A DNA stretch of 59,784 bases from Crocinitomicaceae bacterium (GTDB taxonomy: Bacteria > Bacteroidota > Bacteroidia > Flavobacteriales_D > Crocinitomicaceae): the NCBI GenBank assembly GCA_029252405.1, contig JAQXBM010000044.1, forward strand, positions 1 to 59,784, in the 5' to 3' direction. Positions 24,801 to 33,564 of this stretch are shown here, in pieces. A program made the position numbers and the translations under genes. Position 1 is the first letter of the stretch. Every line of letters begins with the position of its first letter. A model generated the notes under the pieces. That model was not told the origin of the DNA. It worked only from the letters and a program-made list of their open reading frames with translations, and searched no databases.

Positions 24801-25186
24801 AGTTTAACGTCCTAACATACCTAATCTGCGCTTCAATCATCTCAGCATGCGGAAAGTATAAGCACGAACCTTCGAATCCGACATCCTGTGAGTTATGCGC
24901 ACACGCTATAACTCTTGAGGGCACCTATCGCGGTCAAGTATATATTAACGAGTTATTTCCAAGCAACGAAATCACTGATTCGGCTACAATTACCGTATCT
25001 CAACTATTTCTGAATAACAATACTTACGATGATTCTACTACCATGTACTTTCTTACTGCCTTTGCGCGTGATAGCCTACCAAATACTATTATCTATGATA
25101 CTGTGAATATTCACGACACCAATGGAATAATTGAATACAACGAGCGTGAAAAACATTGGATACGTAATGATTCCATTTATCACTAA
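24797..25186 (+). CDS. Small lipoprotein, GTG start, unknown function
   Basis: A 129-aa lipoprotein with lipobox ISAC (C18). It has a CELC motif at about residues 31-34, then a beta-rich body (EGTYRGQVYINELF, DSATITVSQLFLNNNTYDDSTTMYFLTAFA). The start codon is GTG within the overlapping GTGA of the upstream lipoprotein gene. Two consecutive lipoprotein genes of equal length suggest a pair that works together, but they show no clear sequence similarity to each other. The 104 bases after it hold nothing I recognise. Confidence 0.7.
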   Translation: MKFNVLTYLICASIISACGKYKHEPSNPTSCELCAHAITLEGTYRGQVYINELFPSNEITDSATITVSQLFLNNNTYDDSTTMYFLTAFARDSLPNTIIYDTVNIHDTNGIIEYNEREKHWIRNDSIYH

Positions 25187-25290
25187 CGGAAATTTGGGAA
25201 TTGGTTCTCAAGTTTCACTATAATATACGACGGCTTGTTTCTTCGACAATAATACTTATCCGCGGATATCAATTGCCTCAAAACACTTAC

Positions 25291-27265
25291 TTACTCCTTC
25301 ACCAATCGAACGACTGCTTTCTTCCCTTCTGATTCAATCTTCAAAAAGTACACTCCAGCCGCCTCGTCCAACTTCAACTCAAACAATCTACCTTCCTGAT
25401 AAACATTTGATTGTATCAACTTTCCACTTAAGTCTGAAATGGAAATTTCAACAGACTGGTACTCATATCCTAAATCAATTGAAAACTTCCCTTCCGTAGG
25501 ATTTGGATAAATGACGCAGCTCTCACCAAAATCATTTTCAATGAACCCCAAACCAGTGATGTCATCACAGGCAGAAGTATCCGAACAACCTCCTGAGCTT
25601 ACGATTACCGCATACGATCCGTTTACAGTAGGCGTAAACGATTGATTCGTCTCACCTGCGATTGCTGTTAACTCTGGGCAATTGATCCACTGGTAGCCAG
25701 CCCCTGATTCATTAGCCGTCAACATAGGAGACGCATTTGTTACGGTATTGTCGACAGAATTTACAGTGATGTTTATCGTAACAGTACTATCACAATTGTA
25801 AGGTCCCACATTCGTGAAAACTTCTGTCGCTCCAGTAACTGCCAAGTCATAAGTCGTTCCGTTGATAACGATGCTCTCTCCTTCACAGATGGTTTCATTC
25901 ATTGTTCCTGTTAATGGTGTGAGCACCGTCAAATTGATCGTTACCACACTATCACAACCACTCGAACCAACATTGGTAAACACCAACTGTTCCCCCTGTG
26001 GCTCCATTTGTTCCTCCAACGGGGCAATTCGATTGTAATGCACTGGCAATTATCCCAGGAGCTCCGCCGTTCAGAGTATACGTAATATTGGTTGGAATTG
26101 TAGCTTGATTTACCCAGAGTACTCCTCCACTTCCGCCACCACCTGGCCCATTGCAATTCGAGGTCCCGCTCCCGTTCGTGCTTCCGCCATCAGAACCGAT
26201 GGCGTTTACATTGACTGTTCCTGTGTAAGTTCCAACATTCATCAAAACACTTCCTCCAGCACCTCCACCGCCTGCTCCATCAAAACAATCCGCTGGTCCT
26301 GTCGCACCATTGGCATTAATCGCTTGTCCATTTCCTGTAAGCGAATTCGCTTTAATGATTGCAATTCCACCGCCATTGACACCGGCACTTCCTTCTCCTT
26401 GATTGTTTTCATGACCGGCACCGCCTCCTCCACCTAAGAAAATCTTATTGGCTGAGTTTGAATACGTATTTGCCTTTCCTCCTACTCCTGGAGCGTTGCA
26501 GGCACAGGTGAATGCGGTTGCAGGAATTCGGTCACCTCCCAGTCCACCGGCGGATCCATTGGCGCCGCCGCCGCCACCTCCGTTGTGGTCGTTCGATCCT
26601 CCTCCTCCATTCGCTTGAGCTCCTCGACCTCCCGTTTTATTTGCGATATACAAAGCCACACCCTCACCTTTTTTGGCGCCTCTTCCATCGAGGATATCAT
26701 AGAAATAATCATTAACTGAGTTAAACCATGAGCAACTATAGGTCGATACGGTAATTTCTCTACCTCTAAACCCCAGTCCTGTTAAATCTATTACTGAGTT
26801 CATAGTCAGCGTTCCTGTACATTCGAAGACCAAAATACCACCGACGGAACCATCCTAAGGATCAGCCGTTAGCGTGTCTGTAACTGTTGCATCGTCATAA
26901 ATCGGAACGGAAACAACTTGAACGTTTCCAGCTACCGTATACGTTCGTTGAAGACTGTTTACTTCAATTTGAGTAGCATTTGGAACGGAACAAACCGTCG
27001 CAAATTCATAATTCCCCGCGTCACCGATCGACGTGATATCACCAAAATTACTAGTGTTGGTCTCGTTAATCGCAGCTCCTTGCATCTGAATGACTAGAAC
27101 CTGATCTCCCACGGAATAACCAGCAGATGACCCAACAGAAATCGTTGAGCCAGAAATTGCCGTAACGATTGTATAACTGTTGACGACACCAGAAATATTG
27201 GTATTCTGTCCATAAGAGAACAGAGCAAGACAACTCAACATCGATGTATACAATAACTTTTTCAT
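25291..27265 (-). pseudogene. Broken glycine-rich T9SS-secreted surface protein
   Basis: Three minus-strand pieces form one gene. Piece 1 (27265-26855): signal peptide MKKLLYTSMLSCLALFSYGQ and a domain of about 115 residues ending LTADP. It stops at a TAG (26857-26855) in the same frame as piece 2 (26854-25952), which continues DGSVGGILVFECTGTL; homologous proteins read W here (DPWDG), so a TGG to TAG change is likely. Piece 2 is a glycine-rich autotransporter-like region. A frame change near 25990 leads to piece 3 (to 25291), with repeats CDS-VTIN-TV, GESIVINGTTYDL and a type A sorting CTD (YPNPTEGKFSIDL, SGKLIQSNVY, AGVYFLKIESEGK). The frame change falls where part of a repeat unit seems missing. 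Sequencing error is the alternative to true decay. Confidence 0.8.
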
Positions 27266-27444
27266 AAGGGATGATGTTAGTAATAGTTTTCTGTTGAGGT
27301 TTGAACAAAAAGTTCACAGTAGTTTACCGAAGATAAGAAAGTATTATGAACTTATAAAAAGAAATTGATCGCTCAACTCGCTGTTAATCGGAGGTAAACA
27401 ATTCAATTTGAGCGCTTTCCATTTCACCACAGACCAGGTCTGAA

Positions 27445-28278
27445 CTATGGTAGATGAGCATCTAAATAGGTATTTAGCGTTTTGAAAAGCTCACACGCTT
27501 CCTGCAAATCATAGGTTTCCTTCGCTGCTTTTGCCACTTTACTTTTCGCGTAGTACTCACCCGTTGTTAGCTCTGAAACTGGTTTATCAATCAAATGAAT
27601 GTGCGTTCGTGCTCCCTTTTTCGTTGATATTCCAAGTAATTTAAAAATCGTGCGAGAAAACCAACCTGCTCGATCCGCAAGTTGTGTTTTAACGAGTCCT
27701 GGGTGAACGCTGTAAAAAGAAATTCCAGAAAACTCCGGTAACTTTGCCCAAAGTCGCGTGATTAAAATGACTCCTAATTTCGACTGACGGTAAGCCTTAA
27801 ATCCTGAGAAGTTCTTTTTATACTCGAGATCATCGTATTGAATGCTTCCTTGGTGCAAGGCAGAAGCCGTTAGCATTACCTTTGATGATCCATCCGTTGG
27901 AATGATTTGTTTCAATTTCTGAAATAACAGAGCTGGAGCCAGCAAATTCACTTGGAATGTTTCCTCAATCCCATCTTTCGATTCTCGATATTCAAAATTC
28001 CAAAGACCAGCATTCAGGACAAGTAAGTCAATCCGATCATAGCGCTCACGGATCTCTTCACAGGCATTCGAAATTGAATCCAACGAGGATAGGTCACATA
28101 AAATGTATTCGGCTCTATCTTCTCCATCGGAGATTTTCTGAATTAATGCTTTTGCTTTGCTTTCAGTTCTAGCAAGGAACACTAGCTTGTGCTTGGTATC
28201 TATCAAATGTTGCGCAACAACTTGACCAAAGCCGGATGTTGCTCCCGTCATGACTGCAATTTTTTCTCGCTTCTTCAT
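27445..28278 (-). CDS. Short-chain dehydrogenase/reductase
   Basis: A 277-aa NAD(P)-dependent SDR from ATG 28278; an ATG at 28335 would add 19 residues not typical for the family. Features are TGATSGFG at 11-18 (cofactor binding), CDLSSLDS (about 61-68), LVLNAG (NAG 89-91), S139, and catalytic Y163-x3-K167 in AYRQSKLG. The C-terminus resembles retinol-dehydrogenase/WW-domain oxidoreductase-like members, which reduce or oxidise small carbonyl compounds; the substrate is unknown. It is monocistronic, with a good promoter at 28376-28406. Confidence 0.93.
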   Translation of the reverse strand: MKKREKIAVMTGATSGFGQVVAQHLIDTKHKLVFLARTESKAKALIQKISDGEDRAEYILCDLSSLDSISNACEEIRERYDRIDLLVLNAGLWNFEYRESKDGIEETFQVNLLAPALLFQKLKQIIPTDGSSKVMLTASALHQGSIQYDDLEYKKNFSGFKAYRQSKLGVILITRLWAKLPEFSGISFYSVHPGLVKTQLADRAGWFSRTIFKLLGISTKKGARTHIHLIDKPVSELTTGEYYAKSKVAKAAKETYDLQEACELFKTLNTYLDAHLP

Positions 28279-28375
28279 ACGCTTTGGTTTGTTATCCGTT
28301 AATGTGTTGATTTTGCTTCGCAGAATGACCAACATTGGTGTCCGTAAGCTTCAAAATCCACACCACTCGTTTTAC

Positions 28376-28406
28376 TAAAGATACGCCGAACGCATTGAAA
28401 TTCAAA
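28376..28406 (-). promoter_or_regulatory. Promoter of the SDR gene (TTTG - 19 bp - TATCTTTA)
   Basis: On the minus strand TTTG (28406-28403) and TATCTTTA (28383-28376) are 19 bp apart; only the last base of -7 differs from consensus. Confidence 0.55.
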
Positions 28407-28440
28407 TGACTTACGTCATCTATTCAAAAAAAATGAAGCC

Positions 28441-28483
28441 AAAAAAAACCCTGACTCCCGATATTATCGGAATTGTCAGGGTT
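28441..28483 (-). terminator. Terminator of the 102-aa acidic protein gene
   Basis: AACCCTGAC (28447-28455) pairs with GTCAGGGTT (28475-28483) with an inner CCGAT/ATCGG stem. On the minus strand it is followed by a T run. Confidence 0.85.
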
Positions 28484-28515
28484 CACTATTTTTAGTTTAT
28501 CTGCTAATCAGAACC

Positions 28516-28824
28516 TTATCCAAGTCCTTTTTTCACCTCAGCAAGTAATTCCTCTTCCTGTGCTTTAGCTTCAGCTTCAGTTAAAGGAGTAATTTTTCCA
28601 GGTGAACTAATCTCTTTCAGTTGATCAGCTGCTGCACTCTCGTCCACAGAAGGGTTTGCAACAAGCTCAGCTTTGATCGCAGCAATTTCCGCGTCACCGC
28701 TAAGAGCGGGCTCTTCAACTGGTGGCGTTGCCATTTGCTTTTTGAATTCGTCGTGTAACTCTTGTGGTAAAGCTGCCAAAATTTCAGTTTCGTTTGCTTT
28801 TAAACTTTCGTGAATTTTACTCAT
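28516..28824 (-). CDS. Small acidic helical protein, unknown function
   Basis: A 102-aa protein with no signal peptide. It is dominated by Ala, Glu and Lys with predicted long helices (KIHESLKANETEILAALPQEL, LTEAEAKAQEEELLAEVKKGL) joined by a Pro-rich stretch (ATPPVEEPAL). No family is recognised. Support comes from an ATG start, a good terminator just after the stop, and the absence of any competing frame. Confidence 0.6.
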   Translation of the reverse strand: MSKIHESLKANETEILAALPQELHDEFKKQMATPPVEEPALSGDAEIAAIKAELVANPSVDESAAADQLKEISSPGKITPLTEAEAKAQEEELLAEVKKGLG

Positions 28825-29124
28825 GATAATAGGCGTTATGGTTATGTGAATTTTGCTGATGAAGTTAATAATTTTATCTGGAACTAGACAGAAATCTACC
28901 GCGATTAACTCCTAAAGGCATTAGGAATGTTGTGAACTGCCGATCATAATTCTCTATGAACGATGACATCACTGAGATATTCAATGACGTTATTCTTCTC
29001 GTCAGGATGTTCATAATTAACGATTAGTTATCGAGAAGAGAAGATTTTCAACTTCGAATCGGAATTCCTGTGTATTCATTAAACCGCACGCATTAGGCCT
29101 TTAACTATCAAATTATCAATCAGT
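28825..29124. other. Intergenic region with no recognised feature
   Basis: A 300-base AT-rich stretch between two minus-strand genes. It should contain the promoter of the 28516 gene, but no good TAnnTTTG with a spaced TTTG was found. A short CCTAA/TTAGG hairpin near 28909-28924 is the only structure noticed. Confidence 0.5.
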
Positions 29125-30723
29125 TTAAACATCATCGATGAGTTGCGGGTTTGAAGGGTTTTTGCCTTCGTCCTCCTCATCCGATTCATAAGTGCCCGCA
29201 TCAATTTGTTCGATCATCTCGACAGCTTCAGGTCTCGGCGGGTAAATTTTGGAAACAATGAATCCCATGATCATCGCCATCGCAAATGAAGGCGCCAAAA
29301 CATCCAACTCAACGAAGTACTTGCCAATATCATCCATTTCTGACACCACAAACTTGAAAACAATCACAGATACAAATCCTGTCACCATGGAAGCAATTGC
29401 CCCCCTCTCGGAGTATCCTTTCCAAAATAAGGACATAATGATTACTGGACAGAAAGTCGCAGCTATCCCGGACCAGCCAAAGATCATCACCCAGAAAATC
29501 TTCCTCTCTGGGTACAAATTATAGAGTAAGATTGCAATTCCAAGTGCCGAAAGTGCCATCACGACGGTAGCTACTCTAGAGAATCGCGTCAAGTTTTCAC
29601 TTTTCAAATTCGGTTTGAAAATCTTCTGGTAGAAATCGCGTGTAATAGCACTTGAGGCAAGAATCAACAATGAATCTATAGTAGACATAATTGCCGAAAG
29701 CACAATTGCGATAAATATCGCTACGAGTATCGTCGGAAGGAATTCGTTGGTCACCATACTCAACACGTCTTCCCCTCCCGTTCCAAGAACAACTTCGGGA
29801 TCTTGTCCTTCACTTGTGAAATAGATTCGACCGAGAATACCAATGGTCACTGCAGCTGCATCCGTTAACAAGGTAAACACCATCGCCACCCATTTTCCTT
29901 TGTCTATTTCTCGTTCGGCCTTAATCGACATGAACCGAACGTACACTTGAGGTGAACCTAAAAATCCAAGTCCAATCATCGAGAAACCTAGAATGGTAAA
30001 CAAATTCATCAATCCATCGTCGCTTCGCCCCATTACTTGAGTCAAAGTAGGATCGATTGCATTCAAACCGTCTGTTACTCCTGTTCCATGATCCATGGAA
30101 AACCAAATCACTACCGGAAGTAAAATCAATCCAAAAAACATCAAAACTCCTTGGAACATATCCGACCAAACAGCCGCAACGAAACCTCCAATGAAGATGT
30201 AAATAAGTACAATTACAAAACCTATAAGCGCTCCTGATTCATAGGGAATATCAAGCATTGACTCGAACGCAATTCCCGTAACGTCCATTTGAGAAGCCAC
30301 GTAAATCGTCACAAAAATGACCAAAACTGCAGCGGCAATCACTCGTAAAGTGTGTGAAGCTGTCTTGAAGTGAGCTTGTAAATAATCGGGAATGGTGATG
30401 GCCTTATAGCTGTCCGACCTTCGCTTAAAGCGTTTCGCCATGAACTGCCAGGAAATCAATACTCCGAGCAACTCACCCGCGACGACCCAGTACCCAGAAT
30501 ATCCGGCGATTGCCCCCATTCCAGTAAGTCCAATCAGTAACCAGCCCGATTCACCCGTAGCTCGTGCAGAAAATGCAACTGCCCAAAACCCCATGTTCTT
30601 GCCACCTACATAGTAGTCGCTCATGTTCTTGATACGACGTGATGCCAAAATCCCAATGAGAAAGAGAATTCCGACGTAAATCGCTAAAACAGTTACTTTA
30701 ATCGCAAAATTTTGACCTTCCAT
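29125..30723 (-). CDS. putP: Sodium/proline-type symporter (SSS family)
   Basis: A 532-aa inner-membrane transporter of the sodium:solute symporter family with about 13 helices. Typical PutP blocks are SDYYVGGKNMGFWAVAFSARATGESGWLLIGLTGMGA, a GELLG stretch, the family motif around GLGFLGSPQVYVRFM, and ILVAIFIAIVLSAIMSTIDSLLILASSAITRDFY (the sodium-site region). It imports proline or a related solute with Na+. The C-terminus ends with an acidic soluble tail (DEEDEGKNPSNPQ). It is divergent from the cysteine dioxygenase operon; no proline dehydrogenase gene is adjacent, so proline is likely but not certain. Confidence 0.9.
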   Translation of the reverse strand: MEGQNFAIKVTVLAIYVGILFLIGILASRRIKNMSDYYVGGKNMGFWAVAFSARATGESGWLLIGLTGMGAIAGYSGYWVVAGELLGVLISWQFMAKRFKRRSDSYKAITIPDYLQAHFKTASHTLRVIAAAVLVIFVTIYVASQMDVTGIAFESMLDIPYESGALIGFVIVLIYIFIGGFVAAVWSDMFQGVLMFFGLILLPVVIWFSMDHGTGVTDGLNAIDPTLTQVMGRSDDGLMNLFTILGFSMIGLGFLGSPQVYVRFMSIKAEREIDKGKWVAMVFTLLTDAAAVTIGILGRIYFTSEGQDPEVVLGTGGEDVLSMVTNEFLPTILVAIFIAIVLSAIMSTIDSLLILASSAITRDFYQKIFKPNLKSENLTRFSRVATVVMALSALGIAILLYNLYPERKIFWVMIFGWSGIAATFCPVIIMSLFWKGYSERGAIASMVTGFVSVIVFKFVVSEMDDIGKYFVELDVLAPSFAMAMIMGFIVSKIYPPRPEAVEMIEQIDAGTYESDEEDEGKNPSNPQLIDDV

Positions 30724-30892
30724 AGTAGATAAACTTGATAATCGATGAATACAATTTTGTAGAAGCTGAAATCCAAAAAAAACCTCTTTCTTAGATTCCG
30801 CAAAATGCTCAAAAAAATGTGATAATCACCCATTTTTTAGAACTAAATCGGTTAAAACTGCTCAAAAAGTGGCAAAATCGATTAAAAATCGC

Positions 30893-30900
30893 TATTTTTG
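30893..30900 (+). promoter_or_regulatory. -7 box (TATTTTTG) for the cysteine dioxygenase operon
   Basis: Exact TAnnTTTG on the plus strand about 77 bases ahead of the likely TTG start at 30977. No -33 TTTG is present. The region between the divergent genes also holds two copies of TGCTCAAAAA about 50 bp apart. Confidence 0.4.
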
Positions 30901-30976
30901 TAGGACTAGAAATTGATTGAAAATCTGATCGAAAATTCTGGTTGAATTTAGGGATTGACCTTGGATTTCACATATA

Positions 30977-31546
30977 TTGACAAAAAGCACAGCTCTTTTG
31001 GATTCTGATAAAAGTACATCAACAAACATACACTCAATCGACGAACTCGTCACCGCTCTATCTGATGGTGAGAGGGCGACTTTCAACGAAATAGCACGCT
31101 CATTCGATATTCCCATTAGTGAATTTGAAAATTTCTGTTCCTGGTCAGAGGATGGTTACACGCGCAACTGCGTATTTGAAAACGAGGAATTCGAACTCAT
31201 TCTACTTTGCTGGGAACCTGGACAAAAAACACCGATTCATGATCATGGCGGTGAAGAATGCTGGGTAAAGGCTGTCAAAGGTGAATTTGAAGAAGTGATC
31301 TACAAAATGGATGAGAATGATGCACTCAAATTAGTAAAATCAGATATTTCTAAAACGAATGACATCACTTACATGATCGATTTCATGGGCTTCCACAGCC
31401 TACAAAACATTTCAAACGAACGAAGCATGTCCCTCCACTTGTATGCAAAGCCTATCAAAAATTGCAACAGCTACTGTGAAGATGCACACAAGCTTATCAA
31501 TCGGGAATTGGTAGACAGTACAGTTCCAGCATCCGTAAAAAATTAA
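30977..31546 (+). CDS. cdo: Cysteine dioxygenase type I
   Basis: A 189-aa cupin that oxidises L-cysteine to cysteine sulfinate with O2 and Fe(II). The iron ligands are H88 and H90 in PIHDHGGEEC and H140 in FMGFHSLQN. R63 in YTRN matches the carboxylate-binding Arg of mammalian CDO. C95 and Y156 (in SLHLYAKP) match the residues that form the Cys-Tyr crosslink in the animal enzyme, while many bacterial CDOs carry Gly at the cysteine position. No ATG precedes the domain; TTG 30977 (or TTG 30998) must be the start. The next gene, 15 bases on, is a sulfinate-type decarboxylase, giving a cysteine to hypotaurine route. Confidence 0.92.
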   Translation: MTKSTALLDSDKSTSTNIHSIDELVTALSDGERATFNEIARSFDIPISEFENFCSWSEDGYTRNCVFENEEFELILLCWEPGQKTPIHDHGGEECWVKAVKGEFEEVIYKMDENDALKLVKSDISKTNDITYMIDFMGFHSLQNISNERSMSLHLYAKPIKNCNSYCEDAHKLINRELVDSTVPASVKN

Positions 31547-31561
31547 AAATACTCAAATTAC

Positions 31562-32941
31562 ATGTCGAATATTAATAGCGATTTAGCTCTCTTCAATGAA
31601 CTTGTTGAAGCTTTATTAAATGAAGAGGAAAAAAATCCTGTGGCTGATAGAATTGAAGCCGATAAATTGTATGAATCGATTGATCTTTCATTGAGCGATT
31701 CTCCAATGGTTGATGACGAATTCAAAAAAGTACTTCGCGAAGTGCTCGTGTCAACTCCTAAAACTGCGACGAACTTATTCTTCAATCAATTGTTTGGAGG
31801 AAGACAAGGAAAAGCCGTTCTCGGTGATCTACTCGCGGTAATGCTCAACAACAGCATGTACACCTACAAAGTGGCTGGTCCGCAGGTTGGAATTGAACAA
31901 GAAATCATCCGACAATCGTGTGATTTGGTGGGATATGGCTCTGAAAGCAATGGAACCTTCCCTACTGGTGGATCGATGAGTAATTACATGGCGCTCGTTA
32001 TGGGACGTGATGCGAAAGATCCAGATGCTCGCGCTGAAGGTGTTCGAAAACCATTGATCGCGTATTCATCAAAAGAATCGCACTATTCGAATGCGAAAAA
32101 TGCCAGCTTTGCTGGATTCGGAAGAAACAATGTTCGATACATTGAAGCTGATTCGAAAGGACGCATGATTCCTGAAAAGTTAGAGGAGCAAATCAAGAAA
32201 GATATTGCAGATGGATTTATTCCAACGTATGTGACAGCAACTGCTGGAACAACGGTTCTCGGAGCATTCGATCAAATTGATAAAATTGCAGATGTCACTG
32301 AAAAGTACGATATCTGGCTTCACGTTGATGGAGCGTATTGTGGAAGTTTGATCTTCAGCGAAAAATACAAGCATCTTTTGAAAGGAATGGAGCGATCTGA
32401 TTCTTTCAGTTACAACGCTCACAAAATGATCGGTACTCCAATGACGTGCTCAATCATTCTCGTTAAGGATAAGAAATATTTGCACGGATCATTCAGTAAT
32501 GATGCCGATTACCTTTATCAAACGGACGGTGACGACTTCAACCTCGGGAAGACTTCTTTTCAATGTGGACGAAGAAACGACGCCTTGAAATTTTGGACGC
32601 TCTGGAAGTCTGTTGGAACAGAAGGTTTGAGGGATATTGTTGATCAACAGTTCTATTTGGCTGATGTTTGTAGAGAGTACATTCGAAGTAATCCGGATTA
32701 CACTTTATACAGTTTCGACGAGTCGATTTCGATTTGCTTTAACTACAAAGACATCGATCCAATTACACTTTGTACGGCGTTGTATGAGCATCAGATTACC
32801 GTTGTTGGTTTTGGAAAGTTCAATGAAGATACCTTTGTACGTTTGGTGACAATTAACGCAACCAACACCAAGGAAGACTTGTTGAACTTCTTTAAGGTGA
32901 TGGAAGAGTTCGTTGCAAAGGATGCAGCAGTGCTTGCTTAG
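31562..32941 (+). CDS. csad: PLP-dependent decarboxylase, probable cysteine sulfinate decarboxylase
   Basis: A 459-aa group II decarboxylase (GAD/CSAD/aromatic family), usual length. PLP residues: Lys288 in SYNAHKMIGTP (Schiff base), D256 in HVDGAYCG, H174 in ESHYS (ring stacking), TGGSMSN (phosphate). The substrate region NNSMYTYKVAGPQVGIEQE resembles CSAD-type enzymes more than glutamate decarboxylase, by eye. With the cysteine dioxygenase 15 bases upstream, the reaction is most likely cysteine sulfinate to hypotaurine plus CO2. Glutamate or aspartate decarboxylation is the alternative. The symbol csad is by analogy with the animal gene. Confidence 0.88.
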   Translation: MSNINSDLALFNELVEALLNEEEKNPVADRIEADKLYESIDLSLSDSPMVDDEFKKVLREVLVSTPKTATNLFFNQLFGGRQGKAVLGDLLAVMLNNSMYTYKVAGPQVGIEQEIIRQSCDLVGYGSESNGTFPTGGSMSNYMALVMGRDAKDPDARAEGVRKPLIAYSSKESHYSNAKNASFAGFGRNNVRYIEADSKGRMIPEKLEEQIKKDIADGFIPTYVTATAGTTVLGAFDQIDKIADVTEKYDIWLHVDGAYCGSLIFSEKYKHLLKGMERSDSFSYNAHKMIGTPMTCSIILVKDKKYLHGSFSNDADYLYQTDGDDFNLGKTSFQCGRRNDALKFWTLWKSVGTEGLRDIVDQQFYLADVCREYIRSNPDYTLYSFDESISICFNYKDIDPITLCTALYEHQITVVGFGKFNEDTFVRLVTINATNTKEDLLNFFKVMEEFVAKDAAVLA

Positions 32942-32998
32942 CATCCCTTGAAGATTATCGGCAATTCCTGGTCGAATACTAAGTATTTGAACTGAAAA

Positions 32999-33466
32999 TT
33001 ATTCTGATTTATCGAGAATTAATCCGATTTCCATTGCGAAATGCAAAGGGTCTCGTGGCATGATGTGTTCTACTTTGAAGCTGTGGGTTCCACTTTCATC
33101 GAATTTCATCTTCTCTTCGACTAGGTGCTCGCTATCCCAGATATCAAGTGCTGCTTCTCCAATGTAATCGCCGTTTTCGTCGCGAACTTTCATACTGTAT
33201 TCATTCTCGATTTCCTTTCCTGAAGGACTAATTTGAGTGACTTTCACTTTCGCCACATCATACTGGTACCCTTCAGTATAGCGAAACGTTAAACTCATAT
33301 CGTAGGTGGAACCGATATCTTCTACTGGAACCTTAAATGTTACTGCATCATCCTTTAACCATTCCAGATTGGCAGAAAGCTCCTTGTTCTCGGAGAAAAT
33401 TCTTCCCTCAGGTTGACAGGAGATCATTGTTACCGATAAAAGTAGGATTGCTAGCAGCTTGTTCAT
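32999..33466 (-). CDS. GldH-like gliding-motility lipoprotein
   Basis: A 155-aa lipoprotein (lipobox MISC, C17). The pattern VPVEDIGSTYDMSLTFRYTEGYQYDVAKVKVTQISPSGK, GDYIGEAALDIWDSE and the C-terminal SFKVEHIMPRDPLHFAMEIGLIL follows the layout of GldH, a lipoprotein required for gliding motility and T9SS function in Flavobacteriia (F-I-qaMRd-L-gi-dvGl). The MPRDPL stretch replaces the usual MRxxxL. It stands apart from other gld genes, 98 bases after the dehydrogenase gene on the same strand. The match is by pattern, so 'GldH-like' is as far as I go. Confidence 0.6.
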   Translation of the reverse strand: MNKLLAILLLSVTMISCQPEGRIFSENKELSANLEWLKDDAVTFKVPVEDIGSTYDMSLTFRYTEGYQYDVAKVKVTQISPSGKEIENEYSMKVRDENGDYIGEAALDIWDSEHLVEEKMKFDESGTHSFKVEHIMPRDPLHFAMEIGLILDKSE

Positions 33467-33564
33467 GTTTCTTGTTTTGGTTCAACAAGGTAATGCCTTC
33501 GATCGGATAAAGTAACGCATCCTCTGAAATAAATGCGTTTTGCCTCAATTAGATTAAAATCAAT

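Noticed and set aside
25941-26712. Several frames around the glycine-rich region on both strands
   Set aside because: Produced by the GGN-rich repeat; the broken T9SS gene explains the region.
26855-26857. Programmed stop-codon readthrough or TAG recoding
   Set aside because: TAG ends many intact genes in the window, and no readthrough context or downstream element is apparent.
29249-29524. 91-codon plus-strand frame opposite the symporter
   Set aside because: Antisense to a conserved membrane protein gene.
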